Assembly: GCA_020435965.1 (NCBI GenBank)
Contig: JAGQYS010000037.1
Span: forward strand, 35,900 to 99,899
Length of the DNA stretch: 64,000 bases
Direction of reading: 5' to 3'
Source of the DNA: Flavobacteriaceae bacterium
Lineage (GTDB): Bacteria; Bacteroidota; Bacteroidia; Flavobacteriales; Flavobacteriaceae
Position 1 is the first letter of the stretch. Every line of letters starts with the position of its first letter. This document shows positions 52,701-62,100 of the stretch, in pieces. A model generated the notes under the pieces. The model had not been told where the DNA came from and did no database searches. It saw only the letters and a list, made by a program, of their open reading frames with translations. The translations under genes and the position numbers were made by a program.

Positions 52701-54583
52701 TCTACAATTCTTACAAAAATAGTCTGTACATCTTGCACGATGTTTTGGTAATTGGTCTCATCTGCAATAGGATTGTTACCAGTTTCTGCATCAGCTTGAG
52801 TTTCATGAAAGGTTACAGTTACTCCTGTTAAACCATTTAACAAATCAGGAAGTACTTCGGTTAAATCGAAAGTTCCAAAACCACCATCATCTTGTACACA
52901 AGCGTTAAGAGGTGGAGCATCACTTGGGTTTACCATTGGTGGCTCAAGGACTGTTAAATCTATAGTTGTTGTACTGAAGCATCCAGTTGCAGGATTGATA
53001 ACTCTGACGTATAAGGTTTCGTTAGGATTGGTATTAACGTAAGGCTGAGGTATCGCATTTGTTCCAGCATCAGCATCTATTTGTGTAAAGTGATACGTCA
53101 CTACTAAACTAGCGTTCCCTTGAGTAATTTCAGCATCTGCTAATGATAAATCAAAAATGGTTGAACCATCAATTGGCATATCGTCACAAACTTCCATTGG
53201 AGTTGGAGCTACAATGTTAGGTAATTCGTTTACAACAAGATTGAATTGTGTATAAGCCAAACAACCTGTGTTAACATCAATAATCCTTACATAAATAGTT
53301 TGAGGATTTGAGGTATTTGCAATTGGTGTTAAAATTGGATTGACGTTGTTTTGAGCATCAGCTGATGTATAATGATACGTAATATTGTAGTTTCCTGGCG
53401 ACACAGCAGCTTCAGCTTCTGCATCTTTAGTGGTCAGGTCGAAAATTTCAATGCCATCACCACTTGTGTCATCACAAAGTTCATAATCACTTAATTGATT
53501 TGCATTTTGTACAGAATTTAAAGTCACTACAATTTCATCCTCAATGACACAATTCATGCTGTTAAGCGGAATAGAAATTTCTACTCTATAGGTTCCAGAT
53601 TGAGTAACGTTTAAAGTAGGATTTAGTTCTGTTGGTAATAACACACCATTTCTGTACCAAGCATAAGTTGCCAATGGATTTTGAATGTCGCCATCAATAG
53701 TATAATCATTTGCACAAGTTGAAATATCTGGACCTAAGTCAACCGTTGGATTAAAACTGTTTCCTTGAATAAATACAGCCGAATCGTAATTTTCATCAGT
53801 TTGATCTGCAATCACTAATTTGATGTGATATTGAACATTGGGTTGAATGTTTGCTGTTGCTGTAAGAACCGTTGTACGACCATTATAGTTGGTGTCTCCC
53901 ATAGAATAGCCATCAAAATAAGCATCGTTTTCAGCAGCGCAAAAACCTACAATTTCATCGTGAATGGTATTGGTGTTAACAGGAATATTGGTTCCTGGAA
54001 TTAAAGCGATGTTTTGATAAGGATTGCTGGTTCCTGCTTCGCGAATTAAAAAAGCAAATCCATCAGAATACTCACAAGGGAAATTCGCATGGTATTCCTC
54101 TGAAGCTAACAAATAATTGAATTGTATCAGGTTGGATACTGATATAAAATCGAACTCTATGGTTGTTGCGTTTAGTGTATTTGTGATGCCAAGTGCTGCT
54201 TCTAAATCTGGGTCAGTTCCCCAAGTTGTTTCGCCATCATGTAATGGATTCGTGTTAACAGCGTTTCCTCCAGAAGCTGCTCCACCAGTTGAAAGCATGA
54301 TACCATTTTCAAAAGGGAAATTAGACAAGTCACGCTCAAAATAAGCAAAACTATTAAAGCCATTAACATTGCCATTAATATTTGAAGTAATGTTGGAGAC
54401 TTCAACACAACCTTGAGCTAAATTATTTTCTATGAGTTCTTGCGCAGTAAAAGAATCGTCAACCAGAATGTTTTGAGAATTGATAGTCGCTACACAACAA
54501 AAGAAGAATAAAAATAGAATATTTTTATAGCAGTTGCTGAGCGTATCAATTGTACATTGAAATTTTTCTTGTTTCGGTCGCAA
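49706..54583 (-). CDS. Giant T9SS type B surface protein with about 11 internal repeats, 1,625 aa
   Basis: The start is uncertain: the frame opens at TTG (54583) and has no ATG before the signal-like segment NILFLFFFCCVATINSQ. It has the choice-of-anchor L domain (about 40-275), one Ig-like segment, and then about eleven repeats of roughly 100 residues with a CD(x)nDG...FDL start and a PQTIYVRxE middle. It closes with the gliding-motility type B sorting domain (PKFMTPNDDGYFDTWHIS, GWDGTYNGHKMPANDYWF). This is a likely surface adhesin or matrix protein; repeat expansion is obvious relative to its neighbours. Confidence 0.88.
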   Translation of the reverse strand: MRPKQEKFQCTIDTLSNCYKNILFLFFFCCVATINSQNILVDDSFTAQELIENNLAQGCVEVSNITSNINGNVNGFNSFAYFERDLSNFPFENGIMLSTGGAASGGNAVNTNPLHDGETTWGTDPDLEAALGITNTLNATTIEFDFISVSNLIQFNYLLASEEYHANFPCEYSDGFAFLIREAGTSNPYQNIALIPGTNIPVNTNTIHDEIVGFCAAENDAYFDGYSMGDTNYNGRTTVLTATANIQPNVQYHIKLVIADQTDENYDSAVFIQGNSFNPTVDLGPDISTCANDYTIDGDIQNPLATYAWYRNGVLLPTELNPTLNVTQSGTYRVEISIPLNSMNCVIEDEIVVTLNSVQNANQLSDYELCDDTSGDGIEIFDLTTKDAEAEAAVSPGNYNITYHYTSADAQNNVNPILTPIANTSNPQTIYVRIIDVNTGCLAYTQFNLVVNELPNIVAPTPMEVCDDMPIDGSTIFDLSLADAEITQGNASLVVTYHFTQIDADAGTNAIPQPYVNTNPNETLYVRVINPATGCFSTTTIDLTVLEPPMVNPSDAPPLNACVQDDGGFGTFDLTEVLPDLLNGLTGVTVTFHETQADAETGNNPIADETNYQNIVQDVQTIFVRIVDDLTGCVTVVPIEIHANVLITGTNIRDFSVCDDASGDGIADFNLENIALSIINNLAGVTITFYESQADLDNDVNAIDQSVPYQVTSSPHTLYMKAETSDCVYEATINLIINPPVILTPIATIDYCDTDDDGFVAIELATLDSFITSDPNLSLSYFLTDADAVNNTNALPVLYTNTSNPQTLYVRARHNTTGCFETMPIEINVIPAPTVTQPADVVICDNDQDAYSIIDLDAMIPQFIADTTDITITFHNSLNDANADANPIATTTNYNATNETIHVRVESDITGCHALVEINVIVNTLPEFIPISNYQECETDGNQVADFIFSTKDAEILNGQTGKQVLYFETAADASNRTNIIDKNSIYNNTSSPQTIYVRVENLTDQDCFGTSQFDLEVGSIPLFNPPTNYIVCDDISNDGFEAFNLQEKIDEISQGIPENLSITFHTSFNDAENELNPIPLDYTNTVNPQQIYARIENGTYCHAIAEFGLNVIQVPDVNVPNAIELCDADYDGSTNFDLTVSEFEILDIRDDDIEITYFENEIDLEADNNQISNPDSYQNITNPQTVYVKVTNTISNCFVSIPLDLIVNLPPTINPIPTIETCDSPTNTYDLSESTAILMDDTTGITISYHSSLADANNNQNALATTYNYTAPTTTIYIRTEYVATSCVAIASFNLVVNPNPIANQPPDLEECDDDYDFELVFDLSQQTAIVLGAQNPNQYTVTYHETDVDAIDGTNAISDLNYNAINWQIIYVRIENNTTGCFDTTLFQTIVQRKPVVEIPEQVICLNNMPLTVIAGEIVAGDTYLWSTGETTSEIDIDTIGQYSVTVTTPFGCETTTVFNVIESEPATIEFTETIDFSDPNNITVTISGIGNYLYQLDDNEPQTSNVFTNVSLGYHTVTVIDLNGCDSTTHDVVVIDAPKFMTPNDDGYFDTWHISGVETLPGTTIYIYDRYGKQMTYLTATSEGWDGTYNGHKMPANDYWFVADVVKDDISFQVKGHFALRR

Positions 54584-54732
54584 TGGATATAATTTGGGTT
54601 ATACTTGCGAAAAATAGAAATAAATCGATAAAAAGCAATAATAAATCGATGAAATACATATAATTTTAACATTTAAATTCAAAAATGATATTGTAGTCGT
54701 GAAGAGATCGCTACAATTTATTATTTAAATAA

Positions 54733-57405
54733 TTAGCGTTTGAGTGTAAAATGACTTTTAAACACACGACCATCTTGAAGTTTTACATAGAACCAATAAT
54801 CGCTGGAAGGAAGTGGTTGTCCATTAAAAGTTCCATCCCAACCAATACTTGTTGGAGAGAGTTGTTTTAAGAGTTTACCATAACGATCAAAAATATAAAC
54901 AATGCTTTCAATTTGAGAGCTGTGGTTTAAACCATACACTTGCCAAGTGTCGTGGTAACCATCACCATTAGGAGTGAGGAATTTAGGGAAACCAATTACA
55001 GACACAATATCCTCAACAATACCACAATTGTTTTTATCTCTAACATAAACAGTGTGAAGTCCAGGAGGCACATTTTCAAACACATTGCTGTCTTGATATG
55101 GTCCATTAATATTATTAAGAGAGAACTCATAATTGCCTTCACCAGAGACAAACACTGTAATCATGTTATTTGAAGTAGCATCAACCACTTCAACATCATC
55201 AATAGTAGCAATGTTTGAAGGGAGCACAACAATGGTTCTGTCTTTTGAGCAACCGTTGGCATTGGTTACAGTAACCGAATAGGTTGCAGCAGCATTAATA
55301 TCTATTTCATAAGAATTTTCACCTGTTGACCAAGCATAAGTATAATCGTTAGGATTTCCAGAAATTAAACCAGCGTTTATTGTAATTGTTTCAGGAAATG
55401 TATTTAGGCAATAAATGGTTTCATCTTCTATATCTATGTTTGGAAGTTGATAAACCGTTAATTGTACTTCGTTAATTCCATAACAGGCATTATCGTCTTC
55501 AACACGAACAAAAATAGTCTGGAAATAAGCTACAGTGTTAGTAAAGTTTAAAGGAAGTGGATTAACTTCCAGTAAGGCATCTTGAGATGTTGCATAATAG
55601 TTAAGCGTAACTCCAGGAGGTGTTCCGCCTAAAACAGTTGCGTTGGCTTGAGATAAATCAAATTCAAAAAAGCCATCTTCAGTACCATCACTATCACAAG
55701 TAAAAAGCGCTGCATCATTTACAGTAGTTGCACTAACATCTAGTGTTAATTCGGCAAGTCTGTTGCAACCAGTAATATCGTTTATAATTCTTACATGAAT
55801 GATTTGAGGGTTTACAGTGTTGCTAAATGAAGAGCCATCAATTTCATTGGTATCACTTTGCGCATCAGCAAGTGATAAGTAAAACTGTGTTGATAGGTCT
55901 GGCGCACTTGCAGTAAGTGCATCATGCGCTTCGGTTAAATTGAATAGTGTAAAACCATCAGGATTTCCATCATAATCACATTGAAATAATAAAGCGTCAA
56001 AAACAACTGGAAGTGGATTTACAATAAGTTTAAACGAGGTTGTATCATAACAATCTGTATTTAAAACATTCTCTATTCTCGCAAATATTTCTTGTGTATT
56101 TGGTGTTGTATTGTAATAACTAGTTGGTAAAGCGTTTGCTCCAGAATCTGCATCTAATTGTGATGCATGATAGGTAATGTTATATGCAGAAGCATCTTGA
56201 GAACCAAGCACAAGTACATCGAAATCTGAAAGTTCAGTAGTTACTTGTCCATTGGTATTGTTGCCATCTGCATCATCATCACAGACTTCTATATCAGAAA
56301 CTGCATTTGCAGTTGGTGTATTGAATACTTCAATATTAAATGACGTTGTATCAAAGCAATCTGATGAATTATTATTTTGAATTCTTGCATAAATGGTTTG
56401 CGGATTACTAACCGTTTGATAAGGCATTGTAAGCGCATTCACATTATTAAGAGCATCGTCTGAGCTAATAAAATATTGCACATTAAAAGTTGCAGCACCT
56501 TGAGAACCAATTACTGTAGCATCATATAAAGCATTAAAATCAAAACTGAAAAAACCATCATTGTCATCATCACAAACTTGAACATCTGTTATTGGGTTTG
56601 CAGTTGGAAGGTTGTGTACAATTAAATTAAACGAATTGGTGTCATAACAATCTGTATTCTGATTGTTTTCAATCCTAACAAAAATTTCCTCTTGATTAGG
56701 TGTTAAATTATAATAAGGACTAGCTATTGGATTTGCTCCAGAATCTGCGTCTAATTGAGAATGATGATAAGTAATGTTAAAAAGTGTTGGGTCTTGACCA
56801 TCTAAAATTAAAACATCCAAATCAACTAAATTTGTTTCTACTTGTCCATTTTGTTGGTTGCCATCAGTATCATTATCACAGACTTCAATGTCACTTAAAA
56901 CTGTAGCTATTGGAGTTTCAAATACTTCAATAAAAAACGAAGTCGTGTCATAACAACCATCATAACCTATATTCTGAATCCTAACAAAAATTTCTTGAGG
57001 ATTGCTTGTGTTTACATAAGCACTTGTGATTTCATTTGTATTATTATCAGCATCAGCTTGAGATTCAAAATATTTTACTTCAAAAACGGTTGGGTCTTGA
57101 GCGCCTAAAACTTCAATATCTTTTGTAGTAAAATCAAACGACCATAAGCCATCATTATCATCATCACAAATATCTATGTCGCTAGGTTGGTTAGCAACAG
57201 GAACTTCAAAGTAAGTCACTAATGCTTCACCATCAAAAGTTTCGCAAGCACCATTGTTAAATTCTATGTGTAAGGTATAAAGACCAGGATCTGTAACCAC
57301 CAAATCAAAATCTGATTCTGGTAGTAAAACACCATCTTTCATCCAAGTGTAAACAGCACTAGGAATATTGTCGTAAACCAAAGTATAGCTTTCGCCAACA
57401 CACAA
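54733..57405 (-). CDS. T9SS type B surface protein, C-terminal portion (frameshifted from 57423), six repeats
   Basis: The apparent TTG start at 57405 lies within a continuing frame: residues SFNDQIDIIQNGISSTELSL precede it in the same frame. The Ig-like start (CVGESYTLVYDNIPSAVYTW) is followed by six CD-repeat units and a full sorting domain (PKFLTPNGDGYHDTWQVYG, GWDGTFNGQPLPSSDYWF). Alone it would lack a signal peptide, so it can be exported only if joined to the 57423 frame. Confidence 0.8.
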   Translation of the reverse strand: MCVGESYTLVYDNIPSAVYTWMKDGVLLPESDFDLVVTDPGLYTLHIEFNNGACETFDGEALVTYFEVPVANQPSDIDICDDDNDGLWSFDFTTKDIEVLGAQDPTVFEVKYFESQADADNNTNEITSAYVNTSNPQEIFVRIQNIGYDGCYDTTSFFIEVFETPIATVLSDIEVCDNDTDGNQQNGQVETNLVDLDVLILDGQDPTLFNITYHHSQLDADSGANPIASPYYNLTPNQEEIFVRIENNQNTDCYDTNSFNLIVHNLPTANPITDVQVCDDDNDGFFSFDFNALYDATVIGSQGAATFNVQYFISSDDALNNVNALTMPYQTVSNPQTIYARIQNNNSSDCFDTTSFNIEVFNTPTANAVSDIEVCDDDADGNNTNGQVTTELSDFDVLVLGSQDASAYNITYHASQLDADSGANALPTSYYNTTPNTQEIFARIENVLNTDCYDTTSFKLIVNPLPVVFDALLFQCDYDGNPDGFTLFNLTEAHDALTASAPDLSTQFYLSLADAQSDTNEIDGSSFSNTVNPQIIHVRIINDITGCNRLAELTLDVSATTVNDAALFTCDSDGTEDGFFEFDLSQANATVLGGTPPGVTLNYYATSQDALLEVNPLPLNFTNTVAYFQTIFVRVEDDNACYGINEVQLTVYQLPNIDIEDETIYCLNTFPETITINAGLISGNPNDYTYAWSTGENSYEIDINAAATYSVTVTNANGCSKDRTIVVLPSNIATIDDVEVVDATSNNMITVFVSGEGNYEFSLNNINGPYQDSNVFENVPPGLHTVYVRDKNNCGIVEDIVSVIGFPKFLTPNGDGYHDTWQVYGLNHSSQIESIVYIFDRYGKLLKQLSPTSIGWDGTFNGQPLPSSDYWFYVKLQDGRVFKSHFTLKR

Positions 57406-57422
57406 GGATAATTCAGTAGAGC

Positions 57423-58616
57423 TTATTCCATTTTGAATGATATCAATCTGATCGTTAAAGAAGGATTGTTAAAAGGTGGTAAGCCTTGCGTTGAAAGGTT
57501 TGGAGATAAATCTACAGCATTGTGAGTATATACTACAGCTGCTCCAATAGCATCAGGATTTTCAATAACGCCTAAAAAGGGTAATCCAGTTGTATAATTT
57601 GCACTTAACGCTCTATAAATTTTACCATCAGCAGCTAATTGTAAAGAACCTCTAAATAGCTGTCGTTGATCTAACACAAATTGTGAGTTTTGTATATCTG
57701 CTGCAGCCAAATCAAATTGTGTTAAAGTAGATTGATGAATGTTTGGTGGTCCTGTTGCATTGGCATCATTTGATGAGTTTACGTAAAGCCTTAAACTATT
57801 TTGAGAAAATTCAACACCATAAGGAGAATTAGAAAATGAAGTAACAGATAAGTTTTGCTGATTAGATACAATACCTGTAGCGGCATCAAAATCATATAAA
57901 AACAAACCAGAACCCATATTTGCTGAAGCAAATTTTTTGCCATCAGGAGATACTTTTATTTGGCCTCTAGCGTCACTAATAGGAAATGGAAATGTAGATT
58001 TTACTGAGGTTAAATTTATTCCAGTTGTTGAAACTTCAAAAGCATGATAGGTATTAAAAGGTCCTCCTGTCCCATCAATGCTGGCAAGTGTAATTACCCA
58101 AATGGATTGAGAAGCACAGTCTTTTAATACAGCAGTTATTTTTTCAGAACTATCTTGAAGTAAATTTACGTTTTTTGAGGTAACGTCTCCAAGACCTCCA
58201 TCTAAATTGATATCGACTATGGAGTAATTAAAACCGAAATCGGGATCGCCACCACCAATGGTCGTATCTACTGTAAAAATATAATAGAATGTATCATTTC
58301 CTGGTTGTGGCACAACTAGAGCAGATTGTGTGCTGGATGGATCTCCAAACAGCCCAGTTCCATTAGGCATGAGTTGGTGGTTTCTGTTATACACTAAAGT
58401 TCCATCAGTATAAAACAGCAAATTACCATTGGTGTCAGAAATGGTTGTGCAGCCTTCTAAAGTGCTTAGTTGTCCTCCATCTATAGAACCTATTAAGTTT
58501 CCAGTATTATCAAACTGAATGCCTGCGTTCTGGCCAAAGTACCAGTTTGCGGCTTCGTTTTGAGCTGACAAATTGACCCAAAGTATGAGGGAAACTATGA
58601 GGAGAATCTTTTTCAT
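57423..58616 (-). CDS. Secreted beta-propeller-like protein of the WYFG type, N-terminal portion of a frameshifted T9SS protein
   Basis: The 397-aa frame has a signal peptide (ends NLSAQ), the family opening NEAANWYFGQNAGIQFDN, and propeller-like segments (TISDTNGNLLFYTDGTLV, KVSPDGKKFASANMGSGL). The last residues (LTIRLISFKME) are out of frame. One added T near 57455-57464 restores FNDQIDIIQNG, which continues into the next frame. The whole gene would be about 1,290 aa with a C-terminal T9SS signal. It is either a recent loss-of-function mutation or a sequence error. Confidence 0.8.
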   Translation of the reverse strand: MKKILLIVSLILWVNLSAQNEAANWYFGQNAGIQFDNTGNLIGSIDGGQLSTLEGCTTISDTNGNLLFYTDGTLVYNRNHQLMPNGTGLFGDPSSTQSALVVPQPGNDTFYYIFTVDTTIGGGDPDFGFNYSIVDINLDGGLGDVTSKNVNLLQDSSEKITAVLKDCASQSIWVITLASIDGTGGPFNTYHAFEVSTTGINLTSVKSTFPFPISDARGQIKVSPDGKKFASANMGSGLFLYDFDAATGIVSNQQNLSVTSFSNSPYGVEFSQNSLRLYVNSSNDANATGPPNIHQSTLTQFDLAAADIQNSQFVLDQRQLFRGSLQLAADGKIYRALSANYTTGLPFLGVIENPDAIGAAVVYTHNAVDLSPNLSTQGLPPFNNPSLTIRLISFKME

Positions 58617-58643
58617 TTACAAGCAATGTAGCTTATAAATATA

Positions 58644-59468
58644 TTACAAATCTCTCTTTTTTAATAATCTGTACGATAAAAAGACAAAAATTGCAGTCCA
58701 ACCTAACACAATAACAAGCTCATACCAATGCAAAGCATAATCGTAAGCAATCTCAGTTTTGTCTGGGAATTTAGACATCACAATACGTTGAACAGGTTGC
58801 TTTATCAGGTTGTACATAGATTTTAACGGAAAAAAGTTTTGAATTTTTTCGGCTAGCTCATAACTACCTTTCCATGTGATAAGTCCAAAAATTATCCATT
58901 CTAAAATATAATCTACAAAAAGAAAAGCTAAAGCAAAAGCTGAGCGTTTTGCCAACATTCCTAAAAACAAACAGAAAGAGAAGAAACCAACCAGTTTTAA
59001 AAAGTATCCAAGAAGGTATTCTGTTTCACGGAAAATGATGTTTATTTCTTTATAGCTTGAATAATATAGTCCAATGAGTAGTGATATTAAGAAAAGTAAA
59101 ACAGTTGCAACTAAAGAGAAAAACACAATGGTGTAAAATTTTGAAAGGATAAACTCCTTCTTACTTAAACCATCAATAAGGTTCTGTTTTATGGTTTTGT
59201 TGCTGTATTCATTACCAATCATGCTCACAACCACAATAGCAAAGAAAAACTTGAACTGTGATGCAAAAAAGGTAGTGATATGCCAAATGATTGGAAAATT
59301 ATAAATACCTAGTTCACCAAGTTCTAAGGTAAAAAAACCAAAGAAATTAATTTTTATAGATGATAAAATAAGTACTGTAAAAGGTAATACGAAGGATATA
59401 AATATGAGGACTTTACTCGTCCTGTTGAGTAAAAGTTTTTGTAATTCTAATTGTAAAAGGCGTACCAT
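58644..59468 (-). CDS. ABC transporter permease, 274 aa
   Basis: Six hydrophobic segments are visible (IFISFVLPFTVLILSSI, FFFAIVVVSMIGNEY, FFSLVATVLLFLISLLIG, LVGFFSFCLFLGML, FALAFLFVDYILEWIIF, ELVIVLGWTAIFVFLSYRLL). The N-terminal LLQLELQKLLLNRTSKVL head is typical of ABC-2 type permeases. It is 15 bp downstream of the ATPase gene and forms an exporter with it. The substrate is unknown; lipid, antibiotic or peptide export are the usual roles. Confidence 0.9.
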   Translation of the reverse strand: MVRLLQLELQKLLLNRTSKVLIFISFVLPFTVLILSSIKINFFGFFTLELGELGIYNFPIIWHITTFFASQFKFFFAIVVVSMIGNEYSNKTIKQNLIDGLSKKEFILSKFYTIVFFSLVATVLLFLISLLIGLYYSSYKEINIIFRETEYLLGYFLKLVGFFSFCLFLGMLAKRSAFALAFLFVDYILEWIIFGLITWKGSYELAEKIQNFFPLKSMYNLIKQPVQRIVMSKFPDKTEIAYDYALHWYELVIVLGWTAIFVFLSYRLLKKRDL

Positions 59469-59483
59469 GATTTTTTTGATTGA

Positions 59484-60380
59484 TTAGTTATTATCTGTTA
59501 ATTGTAAGAACTGTTCTTCTAAACTTTCCTTACGTTTTACAAGATGTGAAAGCGTGATGCCTTTTTCAAACATGAGTTTGTTAAAGGTTGCAGCTTCCAT
59601 TGGGTCATTTAAAAATGCAGTAATTAAACCATCTGCAACTTTAATTTTCCCAAAGGCATCATCCTTTTCAAGGATGCTTAGCAATTCATCTTTTTTATCG
59701 GTTTTCAATTCAAAAAAGCCATGACTTGAAATCATTTCATCAACACGACCTGAATATAATTTCACACCTTTTCTTAACACAACAACATGCGAACATACTT
59801 TTTCAACTTCGTCCAAAAGGTGAGATGCTAAAAGTATGGTTGTGCCTTGGTTGGCTATATCTTTTATAATTTGTCTAATTTGATGAATCCCTTGAGGATC
59901 CAATCCGTTTGTTGGTTCGTCAAGTATTAAAATCAAAGGATCATTAAGTAAGGCAGAAGCGATTGCCAAACGCTGTTTCATACCTAACGAATAGGTTTTA
60001 AACTTGCTATTCTTTCTATCTGTTAATCCTACGATTTCTAGTTTTTCGTCTATTTTTTTGAGATCAACACCTTTAATTTTACAGACAAGTTTTAGATTGT
60101 CATAACCAGACATGTATGGATAAAAGTTTGGGTTTTCAATAATAGCTCCAACTTTTTTAAGTGCATCATGCGTTGTGATGCTGCCATCAAACCACTTAAA
60201 ATCTCCAGAAGTTTTATTTACAACGTTAAGAACAATACCTAAAGTGGTAGATTTTCCGCTACCATTTGGGCCAAGTATTCCGTAAACATTGCCTTTGTTT
60301 ATTGTAAATGAGAGGTCACTTACAGCTGTGAGGTAACCAAACTTTTTTGTAAGGTTATTAATTGTTAAAATTGGTTCCAA
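59484..60380 (-). CDS. ABC transporter ATP-binding protein, 298 aa
   Basis: The start is TTG (60380, leading to EPILTINNLTKKFG); no ATG is close in frame. Walker A is GPNGSGKST, the signature is YSLGMKQRLAIASAL and Walker B is LILILDEPTNGLD, followed by the H-loop in LLASHLLDEV. About 75 residues form a C-terminal extension (LLSILEKDDAFGKIK...), common in exporters of the ABC-2/bacitracin type. It pairs with the permease gene downstream. Confidence 0.93.
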   Translation of the reverse strand: MEPILTINNLTKKFGYLTAVSDLSFTINKGNVYGILGPNGSGKSTTLGIVLNVVNKTSGDFKWFDGSITTHDALKKVGAIIENPNFYPYMSGYDNLKLVCKIKGVDLKKIDEKLEIVGLTDRKNSKFKTYSLGMKQRLAIASALLNDPLILILDEPTNGLDPQGIHQIRQIIKDIANQGTTILLASHLLDEVEKVCSHVVVLRKGVKLYSGRVDEMISSHGFFELKTDKKDELLSILEKDDAFGKIKVADGLITAFLNDPMEAATFNKLMFEKGITLSHLVKRKESLEEQFLQLTDNN

Positions 60381-60481
60381 ATTATGTATTTGATTGATTA
60401 GTTATAAAAGTTAGACGAAAGCCATAGTTTTTTGTTACAGATAAAATTAATTGTTTTAACTTCGAATAAGTCAAAAAAATC

Positions 60482-61540
60482 ATGGACGATTTAAAAATTT
60501 CAAAAAAAAAGCCATCATATCCTGTTTCGGATAAACTGAACACTTACCTTTCTGAATACAACAGAAATATAAGGATTCCTATTTTTTATGATGATTTGTT
60601 GCGTTTTCAAGGATCAGTTGTAGTCTATGATAAAAATGATGAAGATACCTTATGGATTCGTGTTTATTATAGTCAATTTGAACGTGAGGAAATCGATTTA
60701 AGCCTAAAAAAAGTCTATACTATTTTGCATTCTGATGGTAACCAAAGAACCATTCCTTTTTTAAATGTTGATGCTATAGATTACTGCACCTTTGGGAATT
60801 CGAAACCTTTTCGCATTAAAATCAGGAACATTTTAAACGATAATTACACCTATTTTTATGTTAAAAAAGCGGATGCCTCTCGTATTTATGGACTAGAATT
60901 AGAGCACATGCTTTCACCTTATAATCTCAATTTTCTGGTGTATAAAGATACTTTAATTGAAGAGCACATTGCAGGCATTCCAGGTGATGAGTTTATAAAA
61001 ACCATGTTGCCAAATTGTAGCAGTACCGAAAAATCTCAAATAGCCAAAGAGTTTGTAAAATTTAACGAGCGTTGCATGATTAGGCTTCTTGGTGATATGC
61101 GTTCGTATAACTATGTGATTGTGCCAACACACGATTTTGATCATGTGGTGTTTAAAATTAGAGCGATAGATTTTGATCAGCAAAGTTTTGAAGGGAAATT
61201 TAATATTTACAGACCTCAGTTTTTTAAAGAGAATTACGAAATGGTAAAAATGGTTTCTGAACGGTTTCAAAAAGAATCCATAGACCAATACAAAATTGAA
61301 GAACGCTCCATTGTTGCAAAACGAATGATTAGTTATCATGATAGAATTGAAGAACTAATGGATTGTATTATTAATGATACAATTTCTTTAAAAGAACATA
61401 TTGATTTGCTTAAAACAAAAATTTACGACTATACCAACGATATTAAGTTTATGAAAAGTAAAAATATGGGAGAGATCTTAAAAAACGCTTTAGATTATGT
61501 GAAACGTAATTATCAGGACGTGAGCACTCATAATTTTTAG
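60482..61540 (+). CDS. Conserved hypothetical protein, 352 aa
   Basis: A soluble, mixed alpha/beta protein with no signal peptide or membrane segment. The N-terminal half is beta-rich (VVVYDKNDEDTLWIRVYYS); the C-terminal half is helical with a final HIDLLKTKIYDYTNDIKFMK coil. KIRAIDFDQQSFEGKF contains an acidic pair reminiscent of kinase-fold metal sites, but no complete catalytic set is visible. It is divergent from the ABC genes and convergent with the next gene, 6 bp apart. I do not recognise the family. Confidence 0.75.
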   Translation: MDDLKISKKKPSYPVSDKLNTYLSEYNRNIRIPIFYDDLLRFQGSVVVYDKNDEDTLWIRVYYSQFEREEIDLSLKKVYTILHSDGNQRTIPFLNVDAIDYCTFGNSKPFRIKIRNILNDNYTYFYVKKADASRIYGLELEHMLSPYNLNFLVYKDTLIEEHIAGIPGDEFIKTMLPNCSSTEKSQIAKEFVKFNERCMIRLLGDMRSYNYVIVPTHDFDHVVFKIRAIDFDQQSFEGKFNIYRPQFFKENYEMVKMVSERFQKESIDQYKIEERSIVAKRMISYHDRIEELMDCIINDTISLKEHIDLLKTKIYDYTNDIKFMKSKNMGEILKNALDYVKRNYQDVSTHNF

Positions 61541-61546
61541 AAGTGG

Positions 61547-62062
61547 TTAATTCCAGTTTTCGTCAAAATCTAAATCCTCGTAGCCATCTATATCGAGATC
61601 ATCACTGTATTCATCAAAATCATCATCAACTTCAGCACTAAACTCTTTAATGGGTGCTTCTGTAGGAATTTGACCATGAACATACATAAGGTTAGGATAA
61701 TCTGCGCCTTTAGCTTCGTCAACAATTTCGCCAAGTTCAACTAAAAACGTCCACATGCTAAAAAAATCGTAAACGTAAATTAGCTTCGTGTTGTCTTTGT
61801 CAGTTACAGATTCAATAGTGGTTTCATGCATTAATCTAACAGTTTCAGAGCCATCGCTCATATTAAAAAGTGAAATTTCTTCACCTTGATTCCATTCGTT
61901 GTCACTAATATAAAACGAAGCCATTTCCGACCCATCAAAACCAAACGATTGGGTTATGGCATTGTGCAGATCTTCAAGGGTGTCTGTTTTTCTAATTTCA
62001 ATATCTCTAAAAATATCGTCGTCGGTATCGTTATCAAGTAAGATTCTAAATCTGTAAACCAT
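61547..62062 (-). CDS. pRiA4b ORF-3-like domain protein, 171 aa
   Basis: The sequence opens VYRFRILLDNDTDDDIFRDI, followed by TDTLEDLHNAITQSFGFDGSEMASFYISD, the hallmark of the plasmid pRiA4b ORF-3-like fold. YVYDFFSMWTFLVEL ends the domain. The last 40 residues are an acidic Asp/Glu-rich tail. Although named after a plasmid protein, this domain is common in Bacteroidota chromosomes and is of unknown function. No mobile-element genes are nearby. Confidence 0.85.
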   Translation of the reverse strand: MVYRFRILLDNDTDDDIFRDIEIRKTDTLEDLHNAITQSFGFDGSEMASFYISDNEWNQGEEISLFNMSDGSETVRLMHETTIESVTDKDNTKLIYVYDFFSMWTFLVELGEIVDEAKGADYPNLMYVHGQIPTEAPIKEFSAEVDDDFDEYSDDLDIDGYEDLDFDENWN

Positions 62063-62100
62063 TGTAATAATTTATGCTATAAAGGTAAGTTTTTTTTGAA

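Noticed and set aside
47306..58616. Many short DNA repeats as a possible CRISPR-like or mobile repeat array
   Set aside because: They are codon-level echoes of the repeated protein domains (CD..DG..YVR units) within open frames.
61547..62062. pRiA4b ORF-3-like protein as a sign of a plasmid or IS remnant
   Set aside because: No transposase, terminal repeats or plasmid genes are nearby, and the domain is common on Bacteroidota chromosomes.
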